Assembly (NCBI GenBank): GCA_017539565.1
Contig: JAFYCS010000003.1
Coordinates: 1-64,000, forward strand
Reading direction: 5' to 3'
Source: Lachnospiraceae bacterium
GTDB taxonomy: Bacteria; Bacillota; Clostridia; Lachnospirales; Lachnospiraceae
Length of the DNA: 64,000 nt
In this document: in pieces, positions 34,083 through 43,735 of the stretch
Position numbering within the stretch: the first letter of the stretch is position 1
Layout: every line of letters begins with the position of its first letter
Notes under the pieces: model-generated
What the model saw: only the letters and a program-made list of their open reading frames with translations
What the model was told of the DNA's origin: nothing
Databases searched by the model: none
Position numbers and translations under genes: made by a program

Positions 34083-36122
34083 TCACCCCAGCCATCCGTA
34101 TAATAGTCTGTAATACAATCCCGTATCCGTTGCACTCAGATTGCCCGTATAATAGAAACAGCTATGATATAATAGCGATAAAACAAACGCCGCTATAACA
34201 AAGCCTCTTAATAATCCTTCAGCTTCCTTTCCCACCCTGCTGCGGATCCGCATCACGCCTATCGCTCCGACCGCCAGTATCGCCGCCGCAAAATCAAGCC
34301 TGTAATGATAAGCCACACCTGCAACACATATATTGATGAGCATGTTAAGTCCCGATATGCCCAAAAGCCATGCAGCAGTCTTATCAGTGCTCTTTTTTCC
34401 GAATATCCCGAAAGCAGCCCAGGCTAAAAGGCCTGTGGCCAGTATCCCGCCATATCCCCAGGTGTAATAAAAACTCCCGTGGCCAAACATGTTCTCCTGG
34501 ACAAAGCTTCCTTCTTCCATAAACGGGAAGCGGTAAGTCATACGCGGCATCCTGAAAAGATACTCGTAAAGTCCTATGACTATCCTGTCCGAAAGTATAT
34601 TCTTCTTTGAATAATCCAAAACCGTCAGCTGATAATCATACCCAAAATCCGTCACCGATCCGAAACGCAATGCATTATAAGCCATCAACGCGGCTGCTAC
34701 GGGTATGTACGGAGTCAGAAGGGCGGCTATTGCCTTGTTCCTGTCTCCTTTCTCAAACCCTTCTCCCGTTTTAATGAAAGGCATAAAAAGCGGTATGGCC
34801 ATAAATGAATAAAGAAGCTGATTGGGTCTGCACCCTACTGCCAGAGCCATACAGACACTGCCTCCGGCCAGGCTCCCAAGATACAGCCCCCGCTTGTCGG
34901 TTCTTACCGAATGCTGCCACAGGTAAAATCCCCATGCCAAAAACGCCAGTCCTGCAGCCCTTGGGATATCATGTGCATCCGGCGCCGATATATCCGCCAT
35001 CATGCCGCTTCCCATAAATATCATCCCCGTAAAGAGCAGGAGATATGCAAAAGGCGCGGAAGCAGCATGTTTCTTCATCCACTCCCGTACTGCCATATAG
35101 ATGCCTGCATATATAAAAACCGCAAGCAGCATCATCAGCACACCGTCGCTCAGGTGTGAACCGGTGATCAGGTATACCGGCAGGTAAAAAAGAACACAGG
35201 GCACAACACCGAAATAGCAGTAATACCTGCCATTATAATATGCCATATCCCAGAGGTAATCCACATCCGCTTCGATCCCCTCTGCTTCCCTTACCGTTGT
35301 ATCAAAAGGATTCTCAAGTGCGGCAAGCTTTTCCGACGGCACATCCAGCAGGCTGAGCTGTCCGGCCGCAAAGGCCTCCGCAAGACGCTGATAGGGTCTG
35401 AATTCCCCGATGCTGTCCAGGCCGTGGTCGGATATATTGATCACCAGTGCCGGCATTATAAGACATACCCCAAGTGCCGCCGCTATGAGCTCATTGCGTA
35501 CGCCCTTTTCTTCTTTCCAGAGCTTTGATGAGCCCCTCAACATAAAGAGCATATATGCCACAAGGGTCAGCACCAATAAGCGTACAGGTGACAGGGCAAG
35601 ACTTCTCTTTGCATTTATAGTGATATCCCTTATCTGAAAAATACTGCCTTCACTCAATGAGATATTAAGCGCAACAGTCTTTACATCTCCTGCCGGTGTA
35701 AGATACAGGTATTTAGACTCCTCTATATCCTGCCGGTACACGTGTTCGGCTAAGATATCATAACGATCGTGCCCTCCGTCCCTTACATAGGGTGTGATAT
35801 ACATACAGCCGCTTTCCTGCCAGCCCACATCCACAGCTTCGGGCAGGAATATATCGAGCCGCACATTATTCAGCCTGCTGCCCTGCATAAGGTCAGAGAG
35901 TCCCTTTAGATATATAGCCGCATTACCGTTTTCATCGGTGATACGGTATACTCTGTCGCCAAATCCCTCTGCCCCCTGAACATCCAGGTTTTCCGGCATG
36001 ACTGCCGTCTCCTTATTGAACATGGAACCAAGACTTCTGAAATTGAAGACGGATATTTCAAGTATAAGCGCTAAAAGAAAAGGCAAAAAACAGATATACC
36101 TGATCTTCTTATCCTTTTCCAT
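34083..36122 (-). CDS. large polytopic membrane protein, GT-C type
   Basis: 679 residues. Same construction as the downstream gene: helix (ICFLPFLLALILEISVFNF), a short outer beta domain, further helices, and shared motifs PYQRLAEAFAAGQLSLLDVPS, YYCYFGVVPCVLFYLP and ALAVGCRPNQL. The Glu/Asp pair around QLSLLDVPSEKLAALENPFD faces outward and may be catalytic. ATG 36122 abuts the hemW stop (TGAATG), so it is in the lepA-hemW transcription unit. The tandem pair probably arose by duplication and may work as two transferases on one polymer. No substrate can be given. Confidence 0.75.
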   Translation of the reverse strand: MEKDKKIRYICFLPFLLALILEISVFNFRSLGSMFNKETAVMPENLDVQGAEGFGDRVYRITDENGNAAIYLKGLSDLMQGSRLNNVRLDIFLPEAVDVGWQESGCMYITPYVRDGGHDRYDILAEHVYRQDIEESKYLYLTPAGDVKTVALNISLSEGSIFQIRDITINAKRSLALSPVRLLVLTLVAYMLFMLRGSSKLWKEEKGVRNELIAAALGVCLIMPALVINISDHGLDSIGEFRPYQRLAEAFAAGQLSLLDVPSEKLAALENPFDTTVREAEGIEADVDYLWDMAYYNGRYYCYFGVVPCVLFYLPVYLITGSHLSDGVLMMLLAVFIYAGIYMAVREWMKKHAASAPFAYLLLFTGMIFMGSGMMADISAPDAHDIPRAAGLAFLAWGFYLWQHSVRTDKRGLYLGSLAGGSVCMALAVGCRPNQLLYSFMAIPLFMPFIKTGEGFEKGDRNKAIAALLTPYIPVAAALMAYNALRFGSVTDFGYDYQLTVLDYSKKNILSDRIVIGLYEYLFRMPRMTYRFPFMEEGSFVQENMFGHGSFYYTWGYGGILATGLLAWAAFGIFGKKSTDKTAAWLLGISGLNMLINICVAGVAYHYRLDFAAAILAVGAIGVMRIRSRVGKEAEGLLRGFVIAAFVLSLLYHSCFYYTGNLSATDTGLYYRLLYGWLG

Positions 36123-37283
36123 TCAGACAAATCCTCCCCATACGTAATTGGCCAGATCCTGCCCCCTTTGAGTCAGCGTCAGCCTGCCGTCTGCCGACTC
36201 CATAAGTCTTTCGGACATCATCCTGTCTATCCATTCCCTGTACAGGCATGAGGGCTCAATACCATATCTTCCGGCAAACTCCGCTTCATCAACTCCCCGC
36301 ATGAGCCTTAGTCCCAGAAACATGGCTTCACTGCACTGCTGTGTGATATCAAGCTTCTGTATATCCTGTTTTAACTCATCTGCCCCGGCAGAAAGATATT
36401 CATCCGGATCCTCTGTATTCTTCCATCTGCACTCATCCACACAGGAAGAAGCTCCCAGTCCGAAACCGGCGTAATCGCCGCGCTGCCAATAAACCTTATT
36501 ATGCCTGCACTCGTATCCCGTCAATGCATAATTCGATATCTCATATTGGTGATATCCGGCATCTTTAAGGATATCGCGTCCCAGATACAGCATCCTGCGC
36601 TCTTCATCCTCATCGGGAAGGTACCTGGGCCTGCCGCCCTTATCCCTGATGAGCGCATCCTCCTGATAACGCTCAAAAAATGGCGTCCCCTCCTCTATGA
36701 TAAGACTGTAAGCACTGATATGTTCAGGCTTAAGGCATAACAGCTTTTTAAGACTGCTCTCATAATCCGCTGCCGTTTGACCGGGCAGCGCACTCATCAT
36801 ATCAACGTTGATATTGTCAAAGCCTGCATCGCGCGCAGCTTGGAAAGTTCTGTAAAAATCCTCTTGTCTGTGTATCCTGCCAAGCACTTCCAGTTCCTTA
36901 TCATTCAGTGACTGGCAGCCAATGCTTATGCGGTTGATCCCCGCTCTTTTATAGATCTCAAACTTTTCTTTATCCGCTGTTTTCGGATTAACTTCTATGC
37001 TTATTTCCGCATTGGCAGAGATATTAAAACTGCTGCCTATCAGTTCCATGATACGTCCGGTCTGCTCCGCGCGGAGTACAGAAGGTGTCCCTCCGCCGAA
37101 AAAAACGCTTATCACGTATCTGTCTTTATAACGTGCCGCTTCATTAAGGATCTCTTTACAAAGCCTGTCTATATACCGCTCCTTTAAGCTATCCTCTGCA
37201 GAGAATGAAAGGAAATCACAGTACGCGCACTTTCTTACGCAAAAAGGTATATGGATGTAGAGCGAAAGATCCTTACTCCTCAT
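36123..37283 (-). CDS. hemW: HemW-type radical SAM heme chaperone
   Basis: Radical SAM protein related to HemN that binds and inserts heme; it is not a true coproporphyrinogen oxidase. 386 residues with [20 protein letters not shown], giving the CxxxCxxC cluster without the extra Cys of HemN, then [17 protein letters not shown] and [10 protein letters not shown]. The ATG overlaps the end of lepA by 11 bases, the usual lepA-hemW pairing in Firmicutes. In most relatives hrcA-grpE-dnaK follow; here surface-polymer genes do. Confidence 0.95.
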   Translation of the reverse strand: MRSKDLSLYIHIPFCVRKCAYCDFLSFSAEDSLKERYIDRLCKEILNEAARYKDRYVISVFFGGGTPSVLRAEQTGRIMELIGSSFNISANAEISIEVNPKTADKEKFEIYKRAGINRISIGCQSLNDKELEVLGRIHRQEDFYRTFQAARDAGFDNINVDMMSALPGQTAADYESSLKKLLCLKPEHISAYSLIIEEGTPFFERYQEDALIRDKGGRPRYLPDEDEERRMLYLGRDILKDAGYHQYEISNYALTGYECRHNKVYWQRGDYAGFGLGASSCVDECRWKNTEDPDEYLSAGADELKQDIQKLDITQQCSEAMFLGLRLMRGVDEAEFAGRYGIEPSCLYREWIDRMMSERLMESADGRLTLTQRGQDLANYVWGGFV

Positions 37284-39081
37284 CCAGCTTAAGCACGCTC
37301 ATAAATGCGCTCTGAGGTATCTCTACATTACCTACCTGCCTCATGCGCTTCTTTCCTTCCTTCTGCTTCTCCAACAGCTTCTTCTTACGGGTGATATCAC
37401 CGCCGTAACACTTGGCCAGCACATCCTTACGAACGGCTTTTACGGTTTCCCTGGCTATTACCTTACCGCCGACAGCTGCCTGTATAGGGATCTCAAACAG
37501 GTGTCTGGGAATCTCATCCTTGAGCCTTTCACACATGCGCCTGCCTCTCTCATATGCGCTGTCTGCATGCACTATGAAGGAAAGAGCATCGACCTCTTCC
37601 TTATTGATCAGGATATCCAGTTTCACCAGTTTTGACTCTTCATATGCCTTCATCTCATAATCAAAGGAAGCATAGCCTTTTGAACGGGATTTAAGCGCAT
37701 CAAAAAAGTCATAGATTATCTCATTAAGAGGCAGCTCATATTTGAGCAGAGCCCTGTTCGCCTCTATGTATTCCATTGAAAGGTATCGTCCGCGCCTCTC
37801 CTGGCACAGCTCCATGATAGGACCGATAAAGTCCTTGGTCACCATTATCTCCGCAGAAACAATGGGCTCCTCCATATGATCTATCTCCGAGGGATCCGGA
37901 AGGTTTGAAGGGTTGGTCAGTTCGATCATCTCACCGTTTGTCTTATACACCTTATATACAACACCGGGAGCCGTTGTTACCAGATCCAGGTCATATTCCC
38001 GCTCAAGACGCTCCTGTATCACTTCAAGATGAAGAAGGCCTAAGAATCCGCAGCGGAAACCAAAGCCCAGGGCTATCGATGTCTCCGGCTCGTAGAATAA
38101 TGAAGCGTCATTTAAAGTCAGCTTTTCAAGCGCATCCTTAAGATCCGGATACTTGGCCCCGTCAGCGGGATAGATGCCGCAATATACCATGCTGAGTACC
38201 TTTTTATATCCAGGAAGGGCCTCTGTACAGGGCCTGTCGGCCTCTGTTACCGTATCGCCCACGGCAGTATCCTTTACATTCTTTATCGAAGCAGTCAGAT
38301 AACCTACCATTCCTGCAGAAAGCTCATCACAGGGCAGGAACTGTCCGGCTCCGAAGAAGCCCACCTCCACCACCTCTGCGGTGGCACCGGTAGCTATCAT
38401 CTTTACCTTAGTTCCTTTCTTTACACGACCGTCCATTATACGCATAAAGACTATAACACCCTTATAAGAATCATAAAGCGAGTCAAATATAAGAGCTTTG
38501 AGCGGGGCATCGGGATCACCCTTGGGTGCCGGCACCTTTTCAACTATGGCCTCAAGCACATCTTCTATGCCTATGCCGTTCTTGGCACTTATAAGAGGTG
38601 CGTCCTGTGCCTCTATGCCTATAACATCCTCTATCTCATCCTTTACGCGCTCAGGTTCCGCACTGGGAAGGTCGATCTTATTGATGACCGGGAATACCTC
38701 CAGGTCATGATCCAGCGCCAGATATACGTTTGCCAGAGTCTGTGCCTCTATACCCTGGGCGGCATCCACCACCAGCACTGCTCCGTCGCAGGCTGCCAGG
38801 GCACGGCTGACCTCATAATTAAAGTCCACATGTCCAGGTGTATCGATAAGATTCAGTACATACTCTTTACCGTCTTTTGCCTTATATATGGTCCTGACCG
38901 CCTGAGCCTTTATGGTTATGCCTCTCTCTCGCTCAAGATCCATGTTATCAAGGACCTGCTCCTGCATCTCACGCTCGGTGAGAAGCCCTGTCTTTTCGAT
39001 TATCCTGTCTGCAAGGGTTGATTTGCCATGGTCTATATGTGCCACTATGCAGAAATTTCTTATATTCTCCTGTGAGGTCAT
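37273..39081 (-). CDS. lepA: elongation factor 4 (LepA)
   Basis: Ribosome-associated GTPase of 602 residues. G motifs [17 protein letters not shown] and NKIDLP are intact, followed by EF-G-like domains and the LepA-specific C-terminal part ([19 protein letters not shown]). The start ATG 39081 has AGGAG upstream. First gene of a leftward string that reaches the BCCT transporter. Confidence 0.98.
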   Translation of the reverse strand: MTSQENIRNFCIVAHIDHGKSTLADRIIEKTGLLTEREMQEQVLDNMDLERERGITIKAQAVRTIYKAKDGKEYVLNLIDTPGHVDFNYEVSRALAACDGAVLVVDAAQGIEAQTLANVYLALDHDLEVFPVINKIDLPSAEPERVKDEIEDVIGIEAQDAPLISAKNGIGIEDVLEAIVEKVPAPKGDPDAPLKALIFDSLYDSYKGVIVFMRIMDGRVKKGTKVKMIATGATAEVVEVGFFGAGQFLPCDELSAGMVGYLTASIKNVKDTAVGDTVTEADRPCTEALPGYKKVLSMVYCGIYPADGAKYPDLKDALEKLTLNDASLFYEPETSIALGFGFRCGFLGLLHLEVIQERLEREYDLDLVTTAPGVVYKVYKTNGEMIELTNPSNLPDPSEIDHMEEPIVSAEIMVTKDFIGPIMELCQERRGRYLSMEYIEANRALLKYELPLNEIIYDFFDALKSRSKGYASFDYEMKAYEESKLVKLDILINKEEVDALSFIVHADSAYERGRRMCERLKDEIPRHLFEIPIQAAVGGKVIARETVKAVRKDVLAKCYGGDITRKKKLLEKQKEGKKRMRQVGNVEIPQSAFMSVLKLDEE

Positions 39082-39120
39082 TTATATGCTCCTATCATTC
39101 TCTTTACCTATAACTTATTG

Positions 39121-39149
39121 ATGTTAACATATCCCCCCTTTATTTTCAA
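39121..39149 (-). promoter_or_regulatory. probable lepA operon promoter
   Basis: Minus-strand TTGAAA (39144-39149), 17-base spacer, TAACAT (39121-39126). The -10 is weak, but the position between the upstream terminator and lepA fits. Confidence 0.5.
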
Positions 39150-39165
39150 GATACGCATCCCCCGC

Positions 39166-39195
39166 AAAAAAGGCTGCCGTTTATTCACGGCAGCC
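39166..39195 (-). terminator. terminator of the LRR protein gene
   Basis: Nine-pair perfect stem GGCTGCCGT/ACGGCAGCC (39172-39180 with 39187-39195), 6-base loop, then six T on the minus strand. It lies 50 bases past the LRR gene stop. Confidence 0.93.
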
Positions 39196-39246
39196 CTTCA
39201 GGCTCAGATATCATCCGCTGGTTTTATCTGAGATAATTCCTTTTGA

Positions 39247-42200
39247 TCATTCAGAAACTATTACTGTTACAGTAACCTTCTTTCCGTTGATCTTAGTAGT
39301 AAGATTACTTGTTCCGGCGCTTCTTGCAAACACATGACCATTTTCATCAACAAATGCGATGTCAGCCTTGCTGCTCTTAAATACCACATCCTGCTCTAAG
39401 GAATCGCTGAATACAAGGTCAGTGCTTTCGCCTGCTTTAAGGTTTACGGTGTACTTATTAGCCTTAGTCTTTTCAACTTTTTCACCGCTTATAGTAATAT
39501 CCTCAGAATAAAGAGTGATCGAGTACCCGGTTCCGTTGGAAGTGGTAGTAAGAACAGCCTCACCGGGAGCCACTGCTTTGACCTTCTTACCCTTCTTATC
39601 GGTAATTACAGCCACTTCAGTTGCTTCGCTGGTCCATGCCGTCTTTACGCCCTTAACGCTGATCTTCTTTGATGCCTCAACATTAAGATGCATGGTACGT
39701 TTCGATAATGCAACGTTTTCCTTAACGGTAACAGTACATGTGAAAGCACAGCCGTTAACATATGCGGTAACCTTAGCAGTACCCTTACCGATCGCAGTAA
39801 CAGTACCATCCTGTTCTACGGTTGCAACATCAGGTGATGCGCTGTACCAGAGTACATTCTCAATATTTGCATCCTTTGTAAGACTGATCTTACCGGTCTT
39901 AACCTGATCAGCACTGTCAACAACAAGCTTAAGCTTCTTATCGATGACCGGCTTGCATACATGAACAGTGATATCAGTTCTGCCCGCATGACTGAGCTTT
40001 ACAACAATACCGGCAGGTGTTTCTTTTTTAGCTGTAAGTACACCCTTCTTGCTGATGCTTACGTATTTCTTGACAGACTTATCAACACTCCAGCCGTCAC
40101 CTATGGTAAACTTCTGTCCCTTTACGAGCCACAGTTCATTGGTGCTGACTGATATTTCAGGCGTAGGATCCAGTGCGGACTTTCCGCCTTTAAGTTCCTG
40201 TGCCCTCTTATCCCATTTTGCATAAATCGTGATGTCCTTTGTTACCGGCTTCTCAAAATCATATGCTGTCTTGCATGATTTCTCTTCAAACCAGCCACCA
40301 AAATCATAACCGTCCTCTTCGGGATCTGCAGGCCTCTGAACCATTTCTCCTTCAACTACCATGACCTCACGATCCTCGCCATGTCCCTGAAGATCAAATG
40401 TCACCGTATACTTTACCTTTCTGGCGGTAGAACCTGCAATACACTCGCTGAATCCGTTTTCGATCAGCCATTCTTCCGCATAGGAACCGGACACAACATA
40501 AAACTCAAGATTATCGATATAAGGTTTTGTATTATTAAATGCATCATCTCCTATAGCAGTCAGGGTATCCGGCAGATATACCTGTGTCTTTTCGTTTTTG
40601 CCGGCATTATAAAATGCTCCAGCTCCGATCACAGTAGTATTTTCCGGTATCTCGATCAGCCTGCCTATCGGGCATCCCATAAATGCTTCATCTTCTATAA
40701 CATTCAGTGATCCGTTGATATCGAAGTTGACAGTAGACACTTTGCATCCACTGAACGCACTTATACCGATAGACTCTACGCTCTTAGGAATTGTTATACT
40801 CTCAATCTTTTCACAGCCTTCAAAAGCACCATTACCTATAGCTGAAATAACAGCGCCTCCTGCAAACTCAACCTTTTCCAGATTCTTACAATTATAGAAG
40901 GTATCATTCATGATTTCAGACAGTTTAGCACCAATCTTAACATTTTTGATGCCTAAACAGCTTTCAAACGCCGATGCTCCAAGGTCTTCCAGCCCTGCAG
41001 GAAGTTCTATATCAGTAAGCTTTTCATCCTCAAGAAATGCACCTGTTCCGATACTTTTAACGGTAGCGGGTATAGGGCATGACACAAGATTCTTACACTG
41101 CTGGAAAGCATAATCTCCGATTTCCGTAAGAGCAGATCCTGCGGCAAATTCCACTTTCTGAAGATTATTGATATTAGGTAACGCATATGAACCTATTCTT
41201 TCTGTGGAAGCCGGAACCTTGATAGTTACCCAGACAGGATCTTCCGTTCCGGTAACCTGAGCAAACTGAGCTCCCTTGAACAGATTATCGGGGAATAATC
41301 TTACCTTTGAACCTATCGTTATGTTCTTAACATTACATGCTGCAAAAATATTTTCATTAGATGATTCTACCGCAATAGCATTATACGTAATGTTTGACAG
41401 TATACTGCAATCCGCAAAAGCTGCTCTTCCGATTTCTGTTACACTCTCCGGTATCAATATACTCTCAAGTTTATCACATCCTTCAAATGCAGAGGCTCCG
41501 ATGTAAGTCACGGTATCAGGAATATCAAAGGCCTTTATCGCTCTGCTGTAGCAGAACGCCGCATCGCCTATCTCCTTTATGTTGTAACCGCCACCGTCTT
41601 TCTCCTCAAACTTTATCTCAAAGAAATTGGAAGTTCTTGGATCGTTAGGGCTGCCCATAAATGCGCCAGCTCCGATATACTCAACGGTATTGGGAATAAT
41701 TATGGTCCTGTCAGTAACCCAGGTGGTCTGATTAAACAGATTATCCGGTATCTTATTAACGCCTTCAGGGAAATTGATCTTTCTTACCAGATCAAGATAG
41801 AATATCCTGGGGCCACATTCGCTTATCTTTTTTGACTTGATCGTAACTTCATCTACAGGACAATTTTCAAATGCACTTGTACCAATATATTCAACGTTCT
41901 CAGGTATCGTAACTGCTTTGATGCTAAGACATTTGTGGAAAGCAAAACCACCTATGCTGACAAGTGTAGTAGGAAAATCTACAGATGAGAAATAAGGGCA
42001 TTCCTCGAATGCATTAGCCCCTATTTCGGTTATCCCTTCACGGAATCCCAATTCATCATCAGAAATCCTAACAGCAATCAGGCAGTCACACCCTTTAAAA
42101 CACCTATCGGGAATTACTGTAAACGCCTTGTTTGAAGGTAATGTGATATCAAACAGGAAATCACAATCTTCAAAAGCTCCAACATCTATTGTAGTCACCG

Positions 42201-43545
42201 TATTACTGAATGTAACTGTAGATAAGCCGTCACAATCTTTAAACATATCCACGCCAACATATTTCCAGGGAGAAGGGATCACAACCTCATGGAGTCCTTC
42301 ACATAATTCAAATATGCCTATTCCGAGGCAATTTTCATCTTTCGTGCCCTGTCCAAGTGTAAGTTCGCGTACCTCCGAGCAACCTTTAAACGCATGATCA
42401 CCAATCCATATAACAGTATCAGGTATCACTAAAGCCTTAAGAGATGAACATCCTATAAAGGCTTCTGCTTCAATCCTATGAACGTTCTTAAGATCTATAG
42501 CCTTAAGCTCATCGCAGCCGCTAAACGCTCTTTCCGAAATAGTAGTCAGGTCATTGGGAAGGATTATGTTTTGCAGATTTGAACCTGCAAAAGCATTTGC
42601 ACCTATTTCTTTAACAGTAGAAGGTATCTCTATTACCGCACCTTCCGCAAATCCGGCCCCACTAAAAAGATTTTCGGGGATTATCTCATTATTATCGGCA
42701 ACCTCTGATTCAAGTTCGAATTTTTTAATATTACACCCTTCGAATATTCCCGCATCAACTGTGAGATTTGTTGCCTCGATCCTGATACTCTCCAGATTCT
42801 CACATCCGCTGAAACACCGTGTTCCAAGACTAACGATATTCTTCTTTATAACTATGGAATTCAGGCTCACGCATCCTGCAAACGCAGTATCTTCAATATA
42901 TTGTGTCTTGATATTGAAATTTACTTTTTTTAGATTCTCGCATCCGTTAAATGCAGAAGTATCTATTATAGTCAACTCATTTGCATTCGAAAAATCCACT
43001 TCCTCCAGATCGGGGCAGCCCTGAAAAGCGCCGACATGAGTGACATCATCACAGTGTATCACGGTTGCCTTTGAACCGCTTTCAAATTCAATCTTTTTCA
43101 GTCCTTCCCAATCATAAAAATACGGCACTACCCTGTCAACACTTTTGCTGATCGTAAAAGTACCGTTCTTATACACACCGTATGTTTTTGAACCTATCTT
43201 AACTGTGCCGTCTTCCCCGATGGTAACAACATTATTAAGTGTCTCTCCATCTGTATCGCCCGCAGGGAGATCAACGTCCTCTGCATCTTCTTCCTTTTCA
43301 GCTGCTGCGTCGTCTTTGGATGCAGTCTCATCCTTAGCCCCCTTATCGGACGCTTTCTCCTCCTTTTCAGAAGCATCGTTCTCTCCGTCAGATACTTCTT
43401 CCGCATCGTTCTCCGATGCCACCTCAATAACAGGTGCATTTTCCCCTGCAGCTGCATACAGCACAAATCCGCTGTCCCATATACCCTGGGTCAGCATCAT
43501 GGATGTACACAATCCCGCAAGGAACCTTCTGAACTTGTTCTTCAC
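39247..43545 (-). CDS. BspA-like leucine-rich repeat surface protein
   Basis: Secreted protein of 1432 residues. A signal peptide (FLAGLCTSMMLTQGIW, ending near AAA at ~32-34) leads to an acidic, Lys/Glu-rich linker (~40-100). About 30 LRR_5 (BspA) repeats of ~23-46 residues follow, of the form AFxGCxxLxxIxIPxxVxxIG. Residues ~1042-1108 are one InlB-type beta-repeat (FDLQGHGEDREV ... GGWFEE ... ITIYAKW), and two or three Ig-like Big_2-type domains (~1125-1432) end the chain. I find no LPXTG motif, no SLH domain and no C-terminal helix, so anchoring is unclear. GTG start at 43545 with AGGAGG eight bases upstream. BspA-like proteins elsewhere bind host or microbial surfaces; the ligand here is unknown. 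Monocistronic, with strong promoter and terminator. Confidence 0.92.
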   Translation of the reverse strand: MKNKFRRFLAGLCTSMMLTQGIWDSGFVLYAAAGENAPVIEVASENDAEEVSDGENDASEKEEKASDKGAKDETASKDDAAAEKEEDAEDVDLPAGDTDGETLNNVVTIGEDGTVKIGSKTYGVYKNGTFTISKSVDRVVPYFYDWEGLKKIEFESGSKATVIHCDDVTHVGAFQGCPDLEEVDFSNANELTIIDTSAFNGCENLKKVNFNIKTQYIEDTAFAGCVSLNSIVIKKNIVSLGTRCFSGCENLESIRIEATNLTVDAGIFEGCNIKKFELESEVADNNEIIPENLFSGAGFAEGAVIEIPSTVKEIGANAFAGSNLQNIILPNDLTTISERAFSGCDELKAIDLKNVHRIEAEAFIGCSSLKALVIPDTVIWIGDHAFKGCSEVRELTLGQGTKDENCLGIGIFELCEGLHEVVIPSPWKYVGVDMFKDCDGLSTVTFSNTVTTIDVGAFEDCDFLFDITLPSNKAFTVIPDRCFKGCDCLIAVRISDDELGFREGITEIGANAFEECPYFSSVDFPTTLVSIGGFAFHKCLSIKAVTIPENVEYIGTSAFENCPVDEVTIKSKKISECGPRIFYLDLVRKINFPEGVNKIPDNLFNQTTWVTDRTIIIPNTVEYIGAGAFMGSPNDPRTSNFFEIKFEEKDGGGYNIKEIGDAAFCYSRAIKAFDIPDTVTYIGASAFEGCDKLESILIPESVTEIGRAAFADCSILSNITYNAIAVESSNENIFAACNVKNITIGSKVRLFPDNLFKGAQFAQVTGTEDPVWVTIKVPASTERIGSYALPNINNLQKVEFAAGSALTEIGDYAFQQCKNLVSCPIPATVKSIGTGAFLEDEKLTDIELPAGLEDLGASAFESCLGIKNVKIGAKLSEIMNDTFYNCKNLEKVEFAGGAVISAIGNGAFEGCEKIESITIPKSVESIGISAFSGCKVSTVNFDINGSLNVIEDEAFMGCPIGRLIEIPENTTVIGAGAFYNAGKNEKTQVYLPDTLTAIGDDAFNNTKPYIDNLEFYVVSGSYAEEWLIENGFSECIAGSTARKVKYTVTFDLQGHGEDREVMVVEGEMVQRPADPEEDGYDFGGWFEEKSCKTAYDFEKPVTKDITIYAKWDKRAQELKGGKSALDPTPEISVSTNELWLVKGQKFTIGDGWSVDKSVKKYVSISKKGVLTAKKETPAGIVVKLSHAGRTDITVHVCKPVIDKKLKLVVDSADQVKTGKISLTKDANIENVLWYSASPDVATVEQDGTVTAIGKGTAKVTAYVNGCAFTCTVTVKENVALSKRTMHLNVEASKKISVKGVKTAWTSEATEVAVITDKKGKKVKAVAPGEAVLTTTSNGTGYSITLYSEDITISGEKVEKTKANKYTVNLKAGESTDLVFSDSLEQDVVFKSSKADIAFVDENGHVFARSAGTSNLTTKINGKKVTVTVIVSE

Positions 43546-43608
43546 TTGATCTTCCTCCTATCTGTTTTTATAACGCACTGCCGTGAGTGCACAAACACGT
43601 TACGATAA

Positions 43609-43637
43609 AGTATACCCAAAGCGTTATTTACTGTCAA
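43609..43637 (-). promoter_or_regulatory. LRR protein promoter
   Basis: Minus-strand consensus TTGACA (43632-43637), 17-base spacer, TATACT (43609-43614). The ~55-base leader holds a GCACT/AGTGC hairpin. Confidence 0.85.
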
Positions 43638-43657
43638 CGAATCCCGCTTTAAATTTG

Positions 43658-43687
43658 TTGAATAATTCAGAAAAAATATGCTATAAT
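43658..43687 (+). promoter_or_regulatory. promoter of the divergent membrane-protein gene
   Basis: TTGAAT (43658-43663), 18-base spacer, TATAAT (43682-43687). The predicted transcript start near 43694 excludes the upstream in-frame ATG at 43583 and supports the 43736 start. Confidence 0.8.
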
Positions 43688-43735
43688 CTCTGTTATGTAA
43701 ACAAGAAAACACCTCTTGGTGAAAAAAGGGTGATT

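Noticed and set aside
39247..43545. Long tandem nucleotide repeat array or CRISPR-like structure
   Set aside because: The periodicity is at protein level (LRR repeats); the DNA copies are too diverged for an array and no spacers exist.
43583..43735. 51-codon N-terminal extension of the membrane-protein frame
   Set aside because: It overlaps the gene's own promoter (43658-43687) and has no ribosome site; ATG 43736 has both.
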